A stretch of DNA of 64,000 nucleotides, taken from the NCBI GenBank assembly GCA_014218235.1, contig CM024757.1, positions 148,069,371 to 148,133,370 of the forward strand, given 5' to 3'. Of this stretch, positions 1 to 9,765 are shown piece after piece; positions within the stretch are counted from its first letter, which is position 1; each line of letters starts with the position of its first letter. The DNA comes from Colocasia esculenta (Eukaryota > Streptophyta > Magnoliopsida > Alismatales > Araceae). The position numbers and the translations under genes are program-made. The notes below the pieces were generated by a model. It ran no database searches and was not told the DNA's origin. It saw nothing but the letters and a program-made list of their open reading frames with translations.

Positions 1-6
1 ATCAAA

Positions 7-1551
7 TTGAATGAAGATCCAAGCTGTTACATTCCAAGAGTCCCTTTTCCTGAAGCTTTAAAGCCAAAATCCAAAAATAAACCAACTAGTAATGAAGAAC
101 TCTTGGAACTTTTTAAGCAAGTTCACATCAACATTCCTCTCCTTGATGCTATCAAGCATGTGCCTGCCTTTGCCAAATTTCTAAAAGAAATGTGTACTCA
201 AAAACGTGAAGTGGGGAATAAAACTGAAACCATCATTCTTCCAGAAATTATGAGTACCATTGTCTTGAATCAACTCCCTAAAAAGCTCAAAGATCCAGGC
301 ACTCCACTAATTCCTTGCACCATCGGTGGAGTCACTTTTGAAAGTGGCCTTTTAGATTTGGGAGCCAGTGTCAATCTCCTACCTTCTGCTATTTTTGAGA
401 AATTCAAGATAGGAGAATTGAAACCCACTTCTGTTGTCCTTCAACTAGCCGATCGTTCTGTCACCACTCCAAAAGGCTTAGTTGAGGACGTTATTGTGAA
501 AATCAATGATTGTTACTTCCCTGCCGATTTCATCATTCTGGACATGAACACCCCTCAAGATTTAACTCAGTCCACCATCATCCTTGGTAGGCCCTTTTTG
601 GCCACAGCCAGGGCAAACATTGATTGTGCCACTGGGATGATGAATATATCATTTGGGGATAGGCAGGTTAGTATCAACATTTTTAGGGCATCTAGGCACC
701 ATGATCAAGAAGAGAGCTGTCTAGTGGTAGACTCCTTGGAAGAATCCTGTGTGGAAGATGCAGTAGACCAACCCTGTGCTCTAGGATTTGAGGGAGAGGA
801 AGGACAATTTAATTCCTTATTTCAGGATAGTGATCCATCAATTCCATCTGAGTGTCCTCCTAAGGTTGAGCTAAAATCACTCCCTGCTAGTTTGAAGTAC
901 ATCTTTCTTGGAGAGAACAAGACTTGGCCTGTCATAATTGCTAGTGATCTTGAGGAAGGGCAGGAGAAGAAATTGATTGAAGTTTTGAAGAGTCATAAGA
1001 AAGCTATAGGTTGGACAATTGATGATTTGAGACGGATAAGTCCTTCAGTGTGCACACATCGCATATACTTAGAAGAAAATGCTAAAAGTTCAATAGAAAT
1101 GCAAAGAAGGCTTAATCCTAACATGAAAGAAGTTGTTAATAAGGAGATTATCAAATGGCTTGGTGGTTGCATGGTTACGTGGGCATCCAAGAAGCAACAC
1201 TCGGTTGCACTCTCCACTGCAGAGGCAGAATATGTTGCTGCAGGAAGTTGTGCGGCACAAGTGTTGTGGATAAAAAGTCAATTGTGTGACTATAACATCG
1301 ACATTGGATGCACACCTATCCTATGTGACAATACTAGTGCAATCAATCTATCAAAGAATCCCATTCAACACTCTAGGACAAAACACAGAGAAATTCGTCA
1401 TCATTTCTTGAGAGATGAGGTAGCCAACAGAACCTTAGAGATATGCTTCATACCCACTGAAAAACAATTGGCTGACATCTTTACCAAACCTCTCGCTGAA
1501 GATAGATTCACCACATTGAGAAGAGAATTGGGCTTGTGCAAACTGCAATGA
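7..1551 (+). CDS. Chimeric retroelement ORF: Athila protease/RT start fused to copia RNase H
   Basis: The 514-codon frame is open and has two unrelated halves. Residues about 85-215 are a gypsy retropepsin of the Athila type, with the LLDLGASVNLLP active-site region and IILGRPFLATARANID. Residues 290-384 are the linker and first RT residues typical of Athila (AIGWTIDDL, RRLNPNMKEVV). From residue 385 the protein switches to a copia RNase H: GGCMVTWASKKQHSVALS, STAEAEYVAA, LCDNTSAINLSKNPIQHSR, LADIFTKPLAEDRF, with the usual copia pol C-terminus and a TGA stop. Almost all of RT, the integrase and the first part of RNase H are missing, so it cannot be a working polymerase. There is no stop or frameshift on either side of the joint. 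The start codon at 7 is simply the first Met; the frame probably began upstream of the window. Confidence 0.85.
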   Translation: MNEDPSCYIPRVPFPEALKPKSKNKPTSNEELLELFKQVHINIPLLDAIKHVPAFAKFLKEMCTQKREVGNKTETIILPEIMSTIVLNQLPKKLKDPGTPLIPCTIGGVTFESGLLDLGASVNLLPSAIFEKFKIGELKPTSVVLQLADRSVTTPKGLVEDVIVKINDCYFPADFIILDMNTPQDLTQSTIILGRPFLATARANIDCATGMMNISFGDRQVSINIFRASRHHDQEESCLVVDSLEESCVEDAVDQPCALGFEGEEGQFNSLFQDSDPSIPSECPPKVELKSLPASLKYIFLGENKTWPVIIASDLEEGQEKKLIEVLKSHKKAIGWTIDDLRRISPSVCTHRIYLEENAKSSIEMQRRLNPNMKEVVNKEIIKWLGGCMVTWASKKQHSVALSTAEAEYVAAGSCAAQVLWIKSQLCDYNIDIGCTPILCDNTSAINLSKNPIQHSRTKHREIRHHFLRDEVANRTLEICFIPTEKQLADIFTKPLAEDRFTTLRRELGLCKLQ

Positions 1552-2026
1552 AACTCATCCATATACTAAGCATATGTCCCTTGTGTGCACCAACTATGAG
1601 GTATATCAAATGGTGATTTATGGAAGAACAAGTCCTGCTTGTTTGGAAACCTTCATTATGCGTGAGAAAAGATACTTCGCCACGTATCCATAGTTATGTT
1701 GCATGAAAGGGTCATGTACTTTCTATAAGGAATTAGTTTCTTTACGTGTTTGCCCATTCTCTATTCATTGTGAAAGATTGAATATCTTCATTGTCTGTCT
1801 TCCTACATACTCTGGTGTGTTTATTTGATTGGTCCAGTTGTGCAAGTGTGTCTTGATTTTCTTAACTGTTTGTGTACACATGAGCACACACTATGGGGGA
1901 GCTAGTTCAGGTTAGATGGTTGTCATCATGAAGGAAATCACTCATCCTTTGTGTACCTTCAATTTCCTCACATGCAATGGTCATTTCATTCTTCATTCTA
2001 ACCTTAAACTGGCTCTGCACAGGTAT

Positions 2027-2213
2027 CTGTCGACAGTCCTCATTCACTCTGTCGACAGCTCACTCCCCACAGAACATAGATTTGCACTCTGTGTGCATCT
2101 GTCGACAGACGAAATTTCATCTGTCGACAGACCACCACAGTTTATGACATCCCTGACCGGGCAACACTCTATCTGTGTGTAGCTGTCGATAGGCTTTTTC
2201 TAGCTCTCGACAG
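2027..2213 (+). promoter_or_regulatory. Three pairs of decamer palindromes CTGTCGACAG
   Basis: Perfect copies of CTGTCGACAG start at 2,027, 2,049, 2,099 and 2,121. One-mismatch copies start at 2,183 (CTGTCGATAG) and 2,204 (CTCTCGACAG). Within each pair the starts are 22, 22 and 21 bp apart, about two helical turns; between pairs the distance is about 50-62 bp. The same paired arrangement recurs at 3,259-3,290 and in the LTR at 5,280-5,474. A dyad-symmetric protein site is the natural inference; the binding protein is unknown. Confidence 0.6.
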
Positions 2214-2654
2214 ACACCCTCAATCAAGGAAACTCATGCTTATTTCATCACACACTTCTTAAGCAGGTTCATGTCTTTCAACTAAGGTGTCTATTAGGTG
2301 ACCATGCATGTTTGACTCCGTCATATTCACATGATATTAATGTTATTCCCTAAACCACCATGATTTTGACATACTACTCATGAATGAGTCTAGGTTATAT
2401 CATTCTGAAAACATTGAACTATCTTAGAGGATAAACACCTAACTCTCTTGAATAATTTCCTTGTAGGAAAACACTATTCTCAAGTAACTTGAAAAGTTTT
2501 ATGGTGATTGAACTTTATGTCTAATATTGACTGCTAATTATATATATTCCTTGATCTGGAGTTTTAATCTAAAATGGAGAAAAGCTGCCTATTTCTGAAA
2601 AACAACAAAATTAGACAAAAGTCAATCTACAATTGGGATAAAGGTAGAGCAATG

Positions 2655-2822
2655 ATGTGTATTACTGAGTAACCGGGAGATGGGCATCACAAATGTCTGC
2701 CCTCGCGTCAAAATGCTATCTCATCAACTCTATACAACGGTATGATGGACACTTCCACTGAGTAACTGGGGGTACGGACACTTGTCATGTCTATCCTCAC
2801 GTCAAAATGCGTGAAGTTCTCT
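2655..2822 (+). repeat. Two-copy direct repeat of about 97 bp
   Basis: The phrases ACTGAGTAAC and CGTCAAAATGC occur in both halves (near 2,665/2,712 and 2,758/2,808) with the same order and spacing and with scattered substitutions between them. No coding potential is evident. Function unknown. Confidence 0.6.
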
Positions 2823-3258
2823 TAATTACCCCTTCTCCCATTGCATTCATTAATTGCAAAAAAAAAAAACTGAAATGGAGTGAAGCCTCCACTGTGTCTC
2901 GAATCACAGGGTCATTGGTGTTTATGGTTATCAAGAAATTTAGACGTTCATTTCAATCATCATTTGATCATCATAAACTAGGGACAGTGTTGTTCTACAA
3001 TGTTCTTAATCAAAAAAAGGTAATGGTGTCTTTTCTCAATGTTTGTAAGATGTTCTCTTAATGCTCTAACTTGAAACTCCTTGGGCATTATGTTTAAACC
3101 ATTTAGGTCAATGGGATGGCTTACATATCCGTGCATATGATAGGTTCCAACGTGTGTTCACCTATCGTACACCTTATATATACATCGTGTATACACTGCT
3201 CAGATGTTTCTCTTCAAAATCCAAACAAAAAGCAGTCTGGCGCATTTTCTGAAGGCGC

Positions 3259-3290
3259 CTGTCAACAGCCCCCAGGGCATTTGTCGACAG
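3259..3290 (+). promoter_or_regulatory. Isolated palindrome pair upstream of env-like ORF
   Basis: CTGTCAACAG at 3,259 and TTGTCGACAG at 3,281 are one-mismatch versions of the decamer seen elsewhere in element A, again with starts 22 bp apart. The pair sits about 100 bp upstream of the env-like ORF. Confidence 0.5.
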
Positions 3291-3387
3291 CCAACGCCAA
3301 TCCGAATTTGGGAAGTCCAATGGGCACGCCATTTGGGGCTGATTTGGTGGGACCCTTGCCTTTTAAACCTCCCTCCAATCTCTTCAA

Positions 3388-4769
3388 ATGGCAACACTAG
3401 TTCTTTCTCCTCCTCCACCACCAAATCCCCCTCCTTTCCTCCTCAAACCACCTCCCTCCCTTCTCTGGTCGAGAAACCCTAGCCCCTTCCTCTCTTGCTC
3501 TTTCTCTCCTGTTCTACTATCTACATCCATCATCCCCTTCATACACCGTGCTTCTGTCGTCTTCATGGCTTCCTGGGTTAAGAAGATGATTTCTCGTCGT
3601 CGTCCCGCCTCCTCTTACGCTGGTGAAGACTCACGGGCTTCTGATGAGTGCCGGACGAAGCATCGGGATGATCGTCTACCCGAGCTCCTCATCCCACCCC
3701 GTCTGAAACTCACAAGGGTGAAGGGCACTTTCACAACATTCGTCCCTCCTCGGTATGTGGATTTCCCTTCTCTGGTCGACCTCTTCCCGAATCTCCAACC
3801 CCTGTTCGACATCCAGGGCTGGACGGTTCTTCTGTATGCTCATACGGACTACTCTCCCACTGCCGTTACTGAGTTCTTCAACAATCTCAGCCTCTCCGAC
3901 AAGGGGGACTTCTACACCTCTGTAAAGGGCACTACCTTCAAACTCACCACCAATCTGTTCAGCACTGCCCTTCAAATTCCTAACACTGGGGCTGAAATTC
4001 TAGCACATCACCCAGATGCTTCTATCTACTATCCTTTAATCACTCTCCAACCCTATGATGGCACATAGAAGTTGCTAAACTCAATGCCAATACATTCCCT
4101 CCTCTGAACCGCATGATCTATCATATTTTCACTACCCTCATTGCACCTAAGCATGGCAGTCGTGAACTAGTCATTGATGTTCACAAATCATTGTTCACCT
4201 TTTTCCTAAACTGTGAACCCATAAACTTATCTGCCTTGATGCTTGGCCTCACCAGGCAATGCTACTATAATCCCAGGAGATCTATGCCATTTGCTTGCCC
4301 ACTCACGTCTCTCATGCAATTCATTGGCATTCCTATTCCAGACAGTGAGTGTGTCTCGCTAACCTCCCGCAATAGCTTCGATCTCACTGCTGCACATCGC
4401 ATGGGGTATAAGATGCTTGATGGAGTGGTCACCAGGGAACTAAAGGGTAAGGCACCAGCTGCTGCCATGGATGAAGACACTGAAGAAGATGAAGCTCCTG
4501 GTGATAAAGATGATGATGATGAAGACTCCCAGTCTGCACCTCATGATGTGCCGGGAGATGTTGCTAGTGATGCTGCTGCTGAGCCCTCGCTCCGCGATCT
4601 AATTGCTCAGCTCCAACATCAGATGGCAACTGGATTCAACACGCTCAATGCACGTATGGACACAATGGATATGAGCATTGCAGCACTTGACACTCGCCTG
4701 GATAACATTTCTACTAAGCTTCATGACAACCGTCGAGCTCCTGCACTGCCTGCCGATGATGCTGCTTAG
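3388..4769 (+). pseudogene. Env-like third ORF of element A (plant transposon protein domain), one frameshift
   Basis: Two adjoining frames (3,388-4,068 and 4,113-4,769) make one protein once a small indel near 4,066 is allowed for. The first 60 residues are Pro/Ser-rich; a second possible start is Met60 at 3,565 (MASWVKK). The central part, WTVLLYAHTDYSPTAVTEFF followed by VKGTTFKLTTNLFSTALQIP and then MIYHIFTTLIAPKHG, fits the pattern of the putative plant transposon protein domain (PF20167-like). The C-terminus has an acidic Asp/Glu run and then a heptad-like segment (LRDLIAQLQHQMATGFNTLN) suggesting a coiled coil. It lies between pol and the 3' polypurine tract, where Sireviruses carry their env-like gene. 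I see no signal peptide or membrane anchor, so envelope function is not supported. Confidence 0.65.
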
Positions 4770-5048
4770 TTAGTTTGTGTGTGTAGGAGTGGGTCAAGTC
4801 CTGTTATCTTATTTCCGTCTGAGTCTTGTCTTGTTTTGTGTCATGTTGCTTTCATTTGATGTTCATGTAATTTCCTTCCCTTTCCTGTCTCTTCAGTTAA
4901 CACTCTTTGCCCTATGTGTGCTTCATATCATATTAATGAATTCACAGGTCTATGCTATCTACATGTGTGACAGTTGTGCGTACTTTTCGATGTTGTCAAA
5001 AGGGGGAGAACCTCAATTGTGCACTAATTGAATTTTTTTGTCATCATC
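4770..5048 (+). other. Short 3' untranslated stretch of element A
   Basis: A T-rich stretch between the env-like stop and the polypurine tract. A first purine run, AAAAGGGGGAGAA, sits near 4,999-5,011, about 50 bp before the one adjoining the LTR, so element A too has a doubled tract. Confidence 0.5.
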
Positions 5049-5062
5049 AAAAAGGGGGAGAA
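5049..5062 (+). other. Polypurine tract of element A
   Basis: AAAAAGGGGGAGAA lies directly before the LTR start TGTTGGG. This is the plus-strand primer position of an LTR retrotransposon. Confidence 0.85.
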
Positions 5063-5279
5063 TGTTGGGTTTTCATTCTAATGTTTATAATAACATGTTT
5101 TTGATGATGAACAATCTTAATTGAGGTTTGATACATGACAAATAACTTGATGCAATATTTGGTCTTTCATGTATTCATAATATCTCACTATACATGTTTG
5201 ATCATGTAGGTATGAAGGCATACAACCAAGCTATCACAAAACAAGAAAAACATATCACAAAAGCACTAAAATCTGTCAC

Positions 5280-5474
5280 CTGCTGACAGACTCCAAGGTG
5301 CCTGTCGACAGATATGAACAGGCAGAAAACACCAAGTTCAGGAAATAGCCATCTGTCGACAGATGCCCAGTCGGCTGTCGACAGATGCACTCAGAAAATA
5401 GCCCACCGAAATCCCAAACTTCCTTGTGCAAAACTATTGCTATCTGTCGACAAATGATCAAGGCCTGTCGACAG
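5280..5474 (+). promoter_or_regulatory. LTR palindrome array: three CTGTCGACAG pairs upstream of TATA
   Basis: Perfect decamers start at 5,302, 5,353, 5,375 and 5,465; degenerate ones at 5,280 (CTGCTGACAG) and 5,444 (CTGTCGACAA). Pair spacings are 22, 22 and 21 bp, as in the internal cluster at 2.0 kb. The array ends about 90 bp before the TATA box, the expected U3 enhancer position. Confidence 0.65.
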
Positions 5475-5561
5475 ACGTAGAGGATCATCAGATACGGAAA
5501 CTTTCCAAGTTACCAAAGATAGTGGTTGCAACTCCCACATCTCTCCATATGTAAACACCAC

Positions 5562-5569
5562 TATATAAG
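5562..5569 (+). promoter_or_regulatory. TATA box of the element A LTR
   Basis: TATATAAG in an LTR, downstream of the palindrome array; the likely core promoter. The transcription start would be about 30 bp further on. Confidence 0.6.
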
Positions 5570-6043
5570 CAACTATTTTGAAGCAAATCCCGTACAGAAG
5601 CAGCCACCAACAAAACCCTAAAGCAAGTCCAAGACCAAGAGGTATTATTGCTGCTCTGCTTCAACCTACTGCTCAGAGATAGAAAGATCCATTGATCCAG
5701 CAGTACTGAAGATAGAACGTCGTGGATTCAAGCTTCTCCATCGATCTGAAGCCATCAAGACGAAGTTTGAACTCCATTCAAATGTTTCCAAGAAGAGTTC
5801 TCAATCAGGATTCATCCCTTCCACTCAGAACTCTTTCTACCTACTTTCATCTATCATATGTGTGTGTGTGGGTGTGTCTCAAGCAGCCCTTGTGCTTGAT
5901 TCACGTATGTGTTGTTCTGATCGTGGGTGCACATCAGATAACACGTGTGTGTGTGAGTTGTAGTCACCGAACTAGCTCATAAGCAGTGTGCTCTGCATGT
6001 GTGTGTGGTCCGTGGACGTAGGATACACAAGTTGTGTACTCTG

Positions 6044-6072
6044 AACCACGTAAATCTTCGTGTCTCGTGGTT
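6044..6072 (+). other. 7-bp inverted repeat in the LTR leader
   Basis: AACCACG (6,044-6,050) and CGTGGTT (6,066-6,072) are perfect complements around a 15-nt loop, downstream of the TATA box and so in the transcribed part of the LTR. They could form an RNA hairpin. Confidence 0.45.
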
Positions 6073-6300
6073 TGAACGTTTCTACGTTAGATGGTTGATA
6101 GGCACGTTGTCTCTACACATGATAGACAGATTGCTCTTTCATCTACACATAACCAACACACATCTAAGTCTTACTTTAATTCTACTGAAAATTCAGAAAG
6201 TCTGTGTTGTGATTAAAAGGGTTGTATTAAATTTTAATAGACAGTAATCTATTCAACCCCCCCTTCTAGAATACCATATAGGGAATTCCGCAACCTTTCA

Positions 6301-7021
6301 GAAGGGTTACGGAGGTACCTACCTTTCACCCGAAGATCGCGGGAGTTGCGTATGTGGGCCCTACCTCCTCCTTCCACCGGCCGGCCGACGAAGGAGATTC
6401 AGCTTCGATTACCTTGCAAAAGAGGACAAAGAAAACAAATGACGAGAGGATTAGACTATGTAAGTGTAGTAAAAGTTCATATAGAATGAAATAAAAGACA
6501 TCAAATGGGCGTTAACACACCTTATGAAGTTGGTGTTAAACCCCTAAAAGATAGGCGGGGAAGAAATGATGTGCGTATGTGTGGTGGATGTGAGATGCAT
6601 GCAATACAATAAGTAAAATGAAAATAGGAAGAAGGGGAAATGGCGATATAGCCCGCGGTGGTGGCGGATGGAGAGGATGAAGGGATGCTCCGCCCGTCTT
6701 ACTCCGGTGCTCGTACGATGGATGGAGACTCCGGATCGCGAGGGGAAAGACGTGGAAGGCGCTCCTCCTCGGCTCCGGAATGCACTTTCGATTTAACAGG
6801 CTCCGCCTCTGGATATAGGAGAATTATAGCACGGAGGTCAAGGTGCCAATTTGGTAGGGCTTTGCCGGCTCTGAGAATTAGGTTTGGGGAAGAATGGGTA
6901 AGATCCAGAAATATTGGGAAAACACTCTTGCAAGGCAAAAAGAGGGCCATTTGTTGCGTTATGCAGCAACATGAAATTTGCTCGACCGTGGAGTCGAATT
7001 CGCGTGTCTACAGTTGCCACG
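6301..7021 (-). repeat. 3' LTR of gypsy element Y (interrupted by element A)
   Basis: Closely matches 16,636-17,356, including a CG-rich block near 6,655-6,780. On the minus strand the LTR start is near 7,012-7,021; the last roughly 190 bp are missing because element A inserted at GAAGG (6,301). I read the LTR ends as TGTGG...CCACA, with a few bases of uncertainty. Confidence 0.7.
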
Positions 7022-7039
7022 CCTTGGCGTCTGCTTTAC

Positions 7040-7140
7040 AGGGGAGCGAAGCGAAGGGACACGAAGTGGAGTGCAATGGAGTGAAATGGAGCGAAGTGGA
7101 TTGAAATGAAATGAAGTGTAGCGGAATGGAGTGTAGCGGG
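7040..7140. repeat. Purine-rich 10-bp periodic repeat
   Basis: Consecutive decamers such as GGAGTGCAAT, GGAGTGAAAT and GGAGCGAAGT follow each other in register for about 100 bp. It is a degenerate minisatellite next to the LTR. The reverse-strand ORFs read through it are artefacts of the repeat. Confidence 0.7.
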
Positions 7141-8160
7141 AGCAGACTGAAAAGTAGACGCCAATGTGAAAAATAGACACGCGTGATCATTGGTGACTGC
7201 CACCTGATAAGAGTCTTTTACCAACACCTAAGGAAGTCATCACCGGAGAAGAAGACCTAAAGAAACGTATGTTTGGACAAAGGAAAGGGGTAAGAAAGAA
7301 AGGTACTGCGTGGGGCACAAAAGGAAAGAAAAGATCAACTTCCAACGTCGGGGGAAGTACCTAAGGACACAATCCATTAGGTTTCACCATTGGGGGCGTC
7401 TGCCACTGCCTCAGGTGGATCTCTGGGAGTAAAGGCGAAAAAATAAAAAGGATAATTCCAAACAAGGGGTTCTAAGGAAATCAGCCCGGGGGCAACAACA
7501 AAGGGAGTTGGGTATTCGACCCGAAATGGAATATTCCAAGTTGCATGGAGTTGAGGCACGGATGGCTCTCAAATTGCATTGGAAGAGTGGTTTTCCACTG
7601 TCATTTCAATATGCATGTATGCTGGGCTAAAAGAAAAATAGGTTAAAGGGAGTAGGAAATAACCAAGGATAATATTGTTACGATGGCGCTGAGTCAGGAC
7701 TGGGGGTATGCATGGGTCCATCGTCCTCACATGTCAAGCGTAACGGCCTATCCGTGCGGCTAAGGATCCTCTGGGATAATTATTATTTTTGGTAAAGGGC
7801 AACTCAAATCCCAGATTCCCCAGAGCCACAAGGTCCTTAGTGTGCTCTAAGATTATAACATATAGATAACTGATGGTGGGGGCAGCAGTTGCAGCCTGAT
7901 GTAGCGCCAGATGAGGTAACTCGAATCCTGCGCTCAAAACTCATTAGCCAAGATAACAGACAACATGGCATAACAACATTCATGGCTTGGAGCATTAATA
8001 AAGTATTAAACAAACAACCGTGGTTCATTTGGTTTAACCATGAGGATAGGTAATCTTTTGGATAAGGGAGTTTGGAGTGCAAGATGGGGAACCCATGAAG
8101 GGGAAGAATTGCATTGTTCTGACGCAAACAAGAGGCAATGTGCTTGCCTTGCAATACCAT
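7141..8160. other. Unassigned stretch downstream of gypsy gag
   Basis: About 1 kb with no convincing reading frame on either strand; frames of 60-108 codons have no recognisable domain. By position it belongs to the 3' non-coding part of the gag-only gypsy element. Confidence 0.4.
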
Positions 8161-8164
8161 CATG

Positions 8165-8545
8165 AATTTTTTGGAGTTTTGGAAGTATTTGAATTTTTGT
8201 GGATTTTGGAGATATTTGAATTTTTGTTGGATTTTTAGAATATTTGAATTTTTGTTGAGATTTTTTTTTGAAAATAATTGAATTTTTGTTGGTTTTGAAA
8301 GTATTTTATTTTTTGTGATTTTTGGAAATATTTGAAATTTTGTGGATTTTGAAAAGTATTTGATTTTTTGTGGATTTTTTTGGAAATATTTGATTTTTTT
8401 GTGGATTTTGGAAGTATTTGAGTTTTGTGGATTTTGGAAATATTTGAATGTTTTGTGGATTTTAGAAATATTTGATTTTTTGTGATTTTGGATATATTTG
8501 GTTTTTTGTGATTTTAGAAATATTTGAATTTTTTTTTAGATTTTG
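8165..8545. repeat. AT-rich tandem array (TTTGGAAATATTTGAATTTT-like units)
   Basis: About a dozen imperfect 25-35 bp units built from GATTTTGGAAATATTTGA. A related array lies at 19,190-19,350, in a similar position relative to the GGACTTTGCC repeat. Non-coding. Confidence 0.75.
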
Positions 8546-8892
8546 GAACATTGTCATGCCATGGCAGCGTTAGAGTTATAAAAATTGACTGACGAGGGTC
8601 TTTGTTACCTCCCGTTTAATTAAGGAATGCTCAGAGTAGGACGTGCGTTTTAACGTGGCACCCACGACTAATTGCATTTAGTCAACAGTGGCACTATCAC
8701 AGCCACTCCTGAAAAGGCAATTAGGTCTGGCAGAGAGAAGGGAAGAAAGCTTGGAGATAAGCTTGATATGGGTATTGAAGGGTTGGGTTAGACTTCCTTC
8801 CATGGCACAGCCGTCAGAAGATTCAGTCTCATTAAGCACTGGGGCTTTTGAATTATTTTGAAATCTTGAGTGATGACAATTTGATTGCAGGG
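8546..8892. other. Spacer, no gene
   Basis: About 350 bp between the AT-rich array and the poly-T-containing repeat. I see no gene or element boundary in it. Confidence 0.4.
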
Positions 8893-9062
8893 ACATGCGT
8901 ACGACCAGGTCCATTTGGATCTCCGTGGGGACTTTGCCACTCTTTGCTATGCCCTATTATGATTGATTTGTTTTTTTTTTTTTTTTTTTTTTGCATGCGT
9001 ACGTCCAGGTCCATTTGGATCTCTGCGGGGACTTTGCCGCTCTTGACATGCATTTGACTTTG
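8893..9062. repeat. Direct repeat of about 95 bp separated by poly-T
   Basis: GCGTACGACCAGGTCCATTT (8,896 on) and GCGTACGTCCAGGTCCATTT (8,998 on) are followed in both copies by GGGGACTTTGCC; a run of about 22 T (8,971-8,992) separates them. A third diverged copy is at 19,719-19,778. It marks the gypsy downstream region. Confidence 0.7.
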
Positions 9063-9435
9063 ATTTTTATTGGTCATTTGATTCGCCCGTTTTGGAGACG
9101 TTCTCTTATGACGGAGTGCTTTGGGTTTGTTGCCTTGCCCAGACTACCTCTACTACCCATACTTTGGCTGAATAGGAGGAGAAACAGACTTTTGTGCCTT
9201 TCAGGCATGGTTGTGACAGTGACAGTGTCTACTGGGAGCAATCGGCTTTGGGTGCTGTGCAGTGTGTGAAGTGCCCATGCTAAGGGCAAACCTTAATGAC
9301 CTGGGAGGGAGATTTGGACTCCTGGCATGGGATTCTCACAACGTGAGTGCTGTGATAGCATGACAATGCTGAAATATTCATCTTTTTATGGATTTTTTAT
9401 ATTGATAAAAAACTTTTCAAAATAAGAGTTTTGGA

Positions 9436-9765
9436 GGGTAAGGAGGGACGAATTCCCTGCGCTAGGGCGAGACTCAGAGGCTACAAAGAATTTACATTTT
9501 TTATTTAGGAATTAAAGAACTAAGTGGGGGCTAAAGCCCCGAAAGAGGGTGAGTAAAGGACGAATGCCCTGTGTTGGGGTGAGACTCTGGGGTCTACGAG
9601 AATTTACATTTTTATTTGGAAATTAAAAAACTAAGTGGGGGCTAAAGCCCCGAAAGAGGGTGAGGAAAGGATGAATGCCCTGCATCGGGGCGAGACTCAG
9701 AGACTAGAAGAATGTACAATTTTATTTGGAATTTTAAAAAGACAAGTGGGGACTAAAGCCCCGAA
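9436..9765. repeat. Three-copy tandem repeat of about 115 bp
   Basis: Each copy contains CCCTGC/TG-type start, GGGGCGAGACTC, AATTTACATTTT and GGGGGCTAAAGCCCCGAAAG. The GGGGCTAAAGCCCC segment is itself self-complementary, so each unit could form a hairpin (GGGGCT/AGCCCC). Confidence 0.75.

Larger units (their letters stand above)
1552..3387 (+). other. Non-coding spacer of element A between pol and env-like ORF
   Basis: No convincing ORF; the 60-95 codon frames here lack recognisable domains. A short purine run (TATGGGGGAGC) lies near 1,890. The stretch holds palindrome pairs at 2,027-2,213 and 3,259-3,290, a two-copy repeat at 2,655-2,822, and otherwise AT-rich sequence. In Sirevirus-type elements this is where the env-like transcript would begin. 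Confidence 0.5.
1..6300 (+). mobile_element. Sirevirus-like Ty1/copia element A, 3' portion
   Basis: The order is RNase H end of pol, non-coding spacer with palindrome pairs, env-like ORF, polypurine tract, LTR. This is the 3' half of a Sirevirus-type copia element; the 5' half and 5' LTR lie outside the window. The right edge is firm: the LTR ends in CA at 6,300 and the flank GAAGG (6,301-6,305) matches the uninterrupted site in the homologous gypsy LTR at 16,636-16,640, so element A inserted into the 3' LTR of gypsy element Y. The first 1.16 kb is Athila-type gypsy sequence, so the element is chimeric or the left part is a separate fragment fused to it. Confidence 0.8.
5063..6300 (+). repeat. 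3' LTR of element A
   Basis: The LTR begins TGTTGGG after the polypurine tract and ends with CA, 1,238 bp. It holds palindrome pairs (5,280-5,474), a TATA box (5,562-5,569), TG-rich runs near 5,858 and 5,940-6,010, and a 7-bp hairpin (6,044-6,072). The end is supported by the target-site match GAAGG in the homologous gypsy LTR at 16.6 kb. Confidence 0.85.

Noticed and set aside
3388..4769. True viral envelope gene
   Set aside because: No signal peptide, transmembrane segment or fusion motif; the sequence fits a plant transposon protein domain and coiled coil instead.
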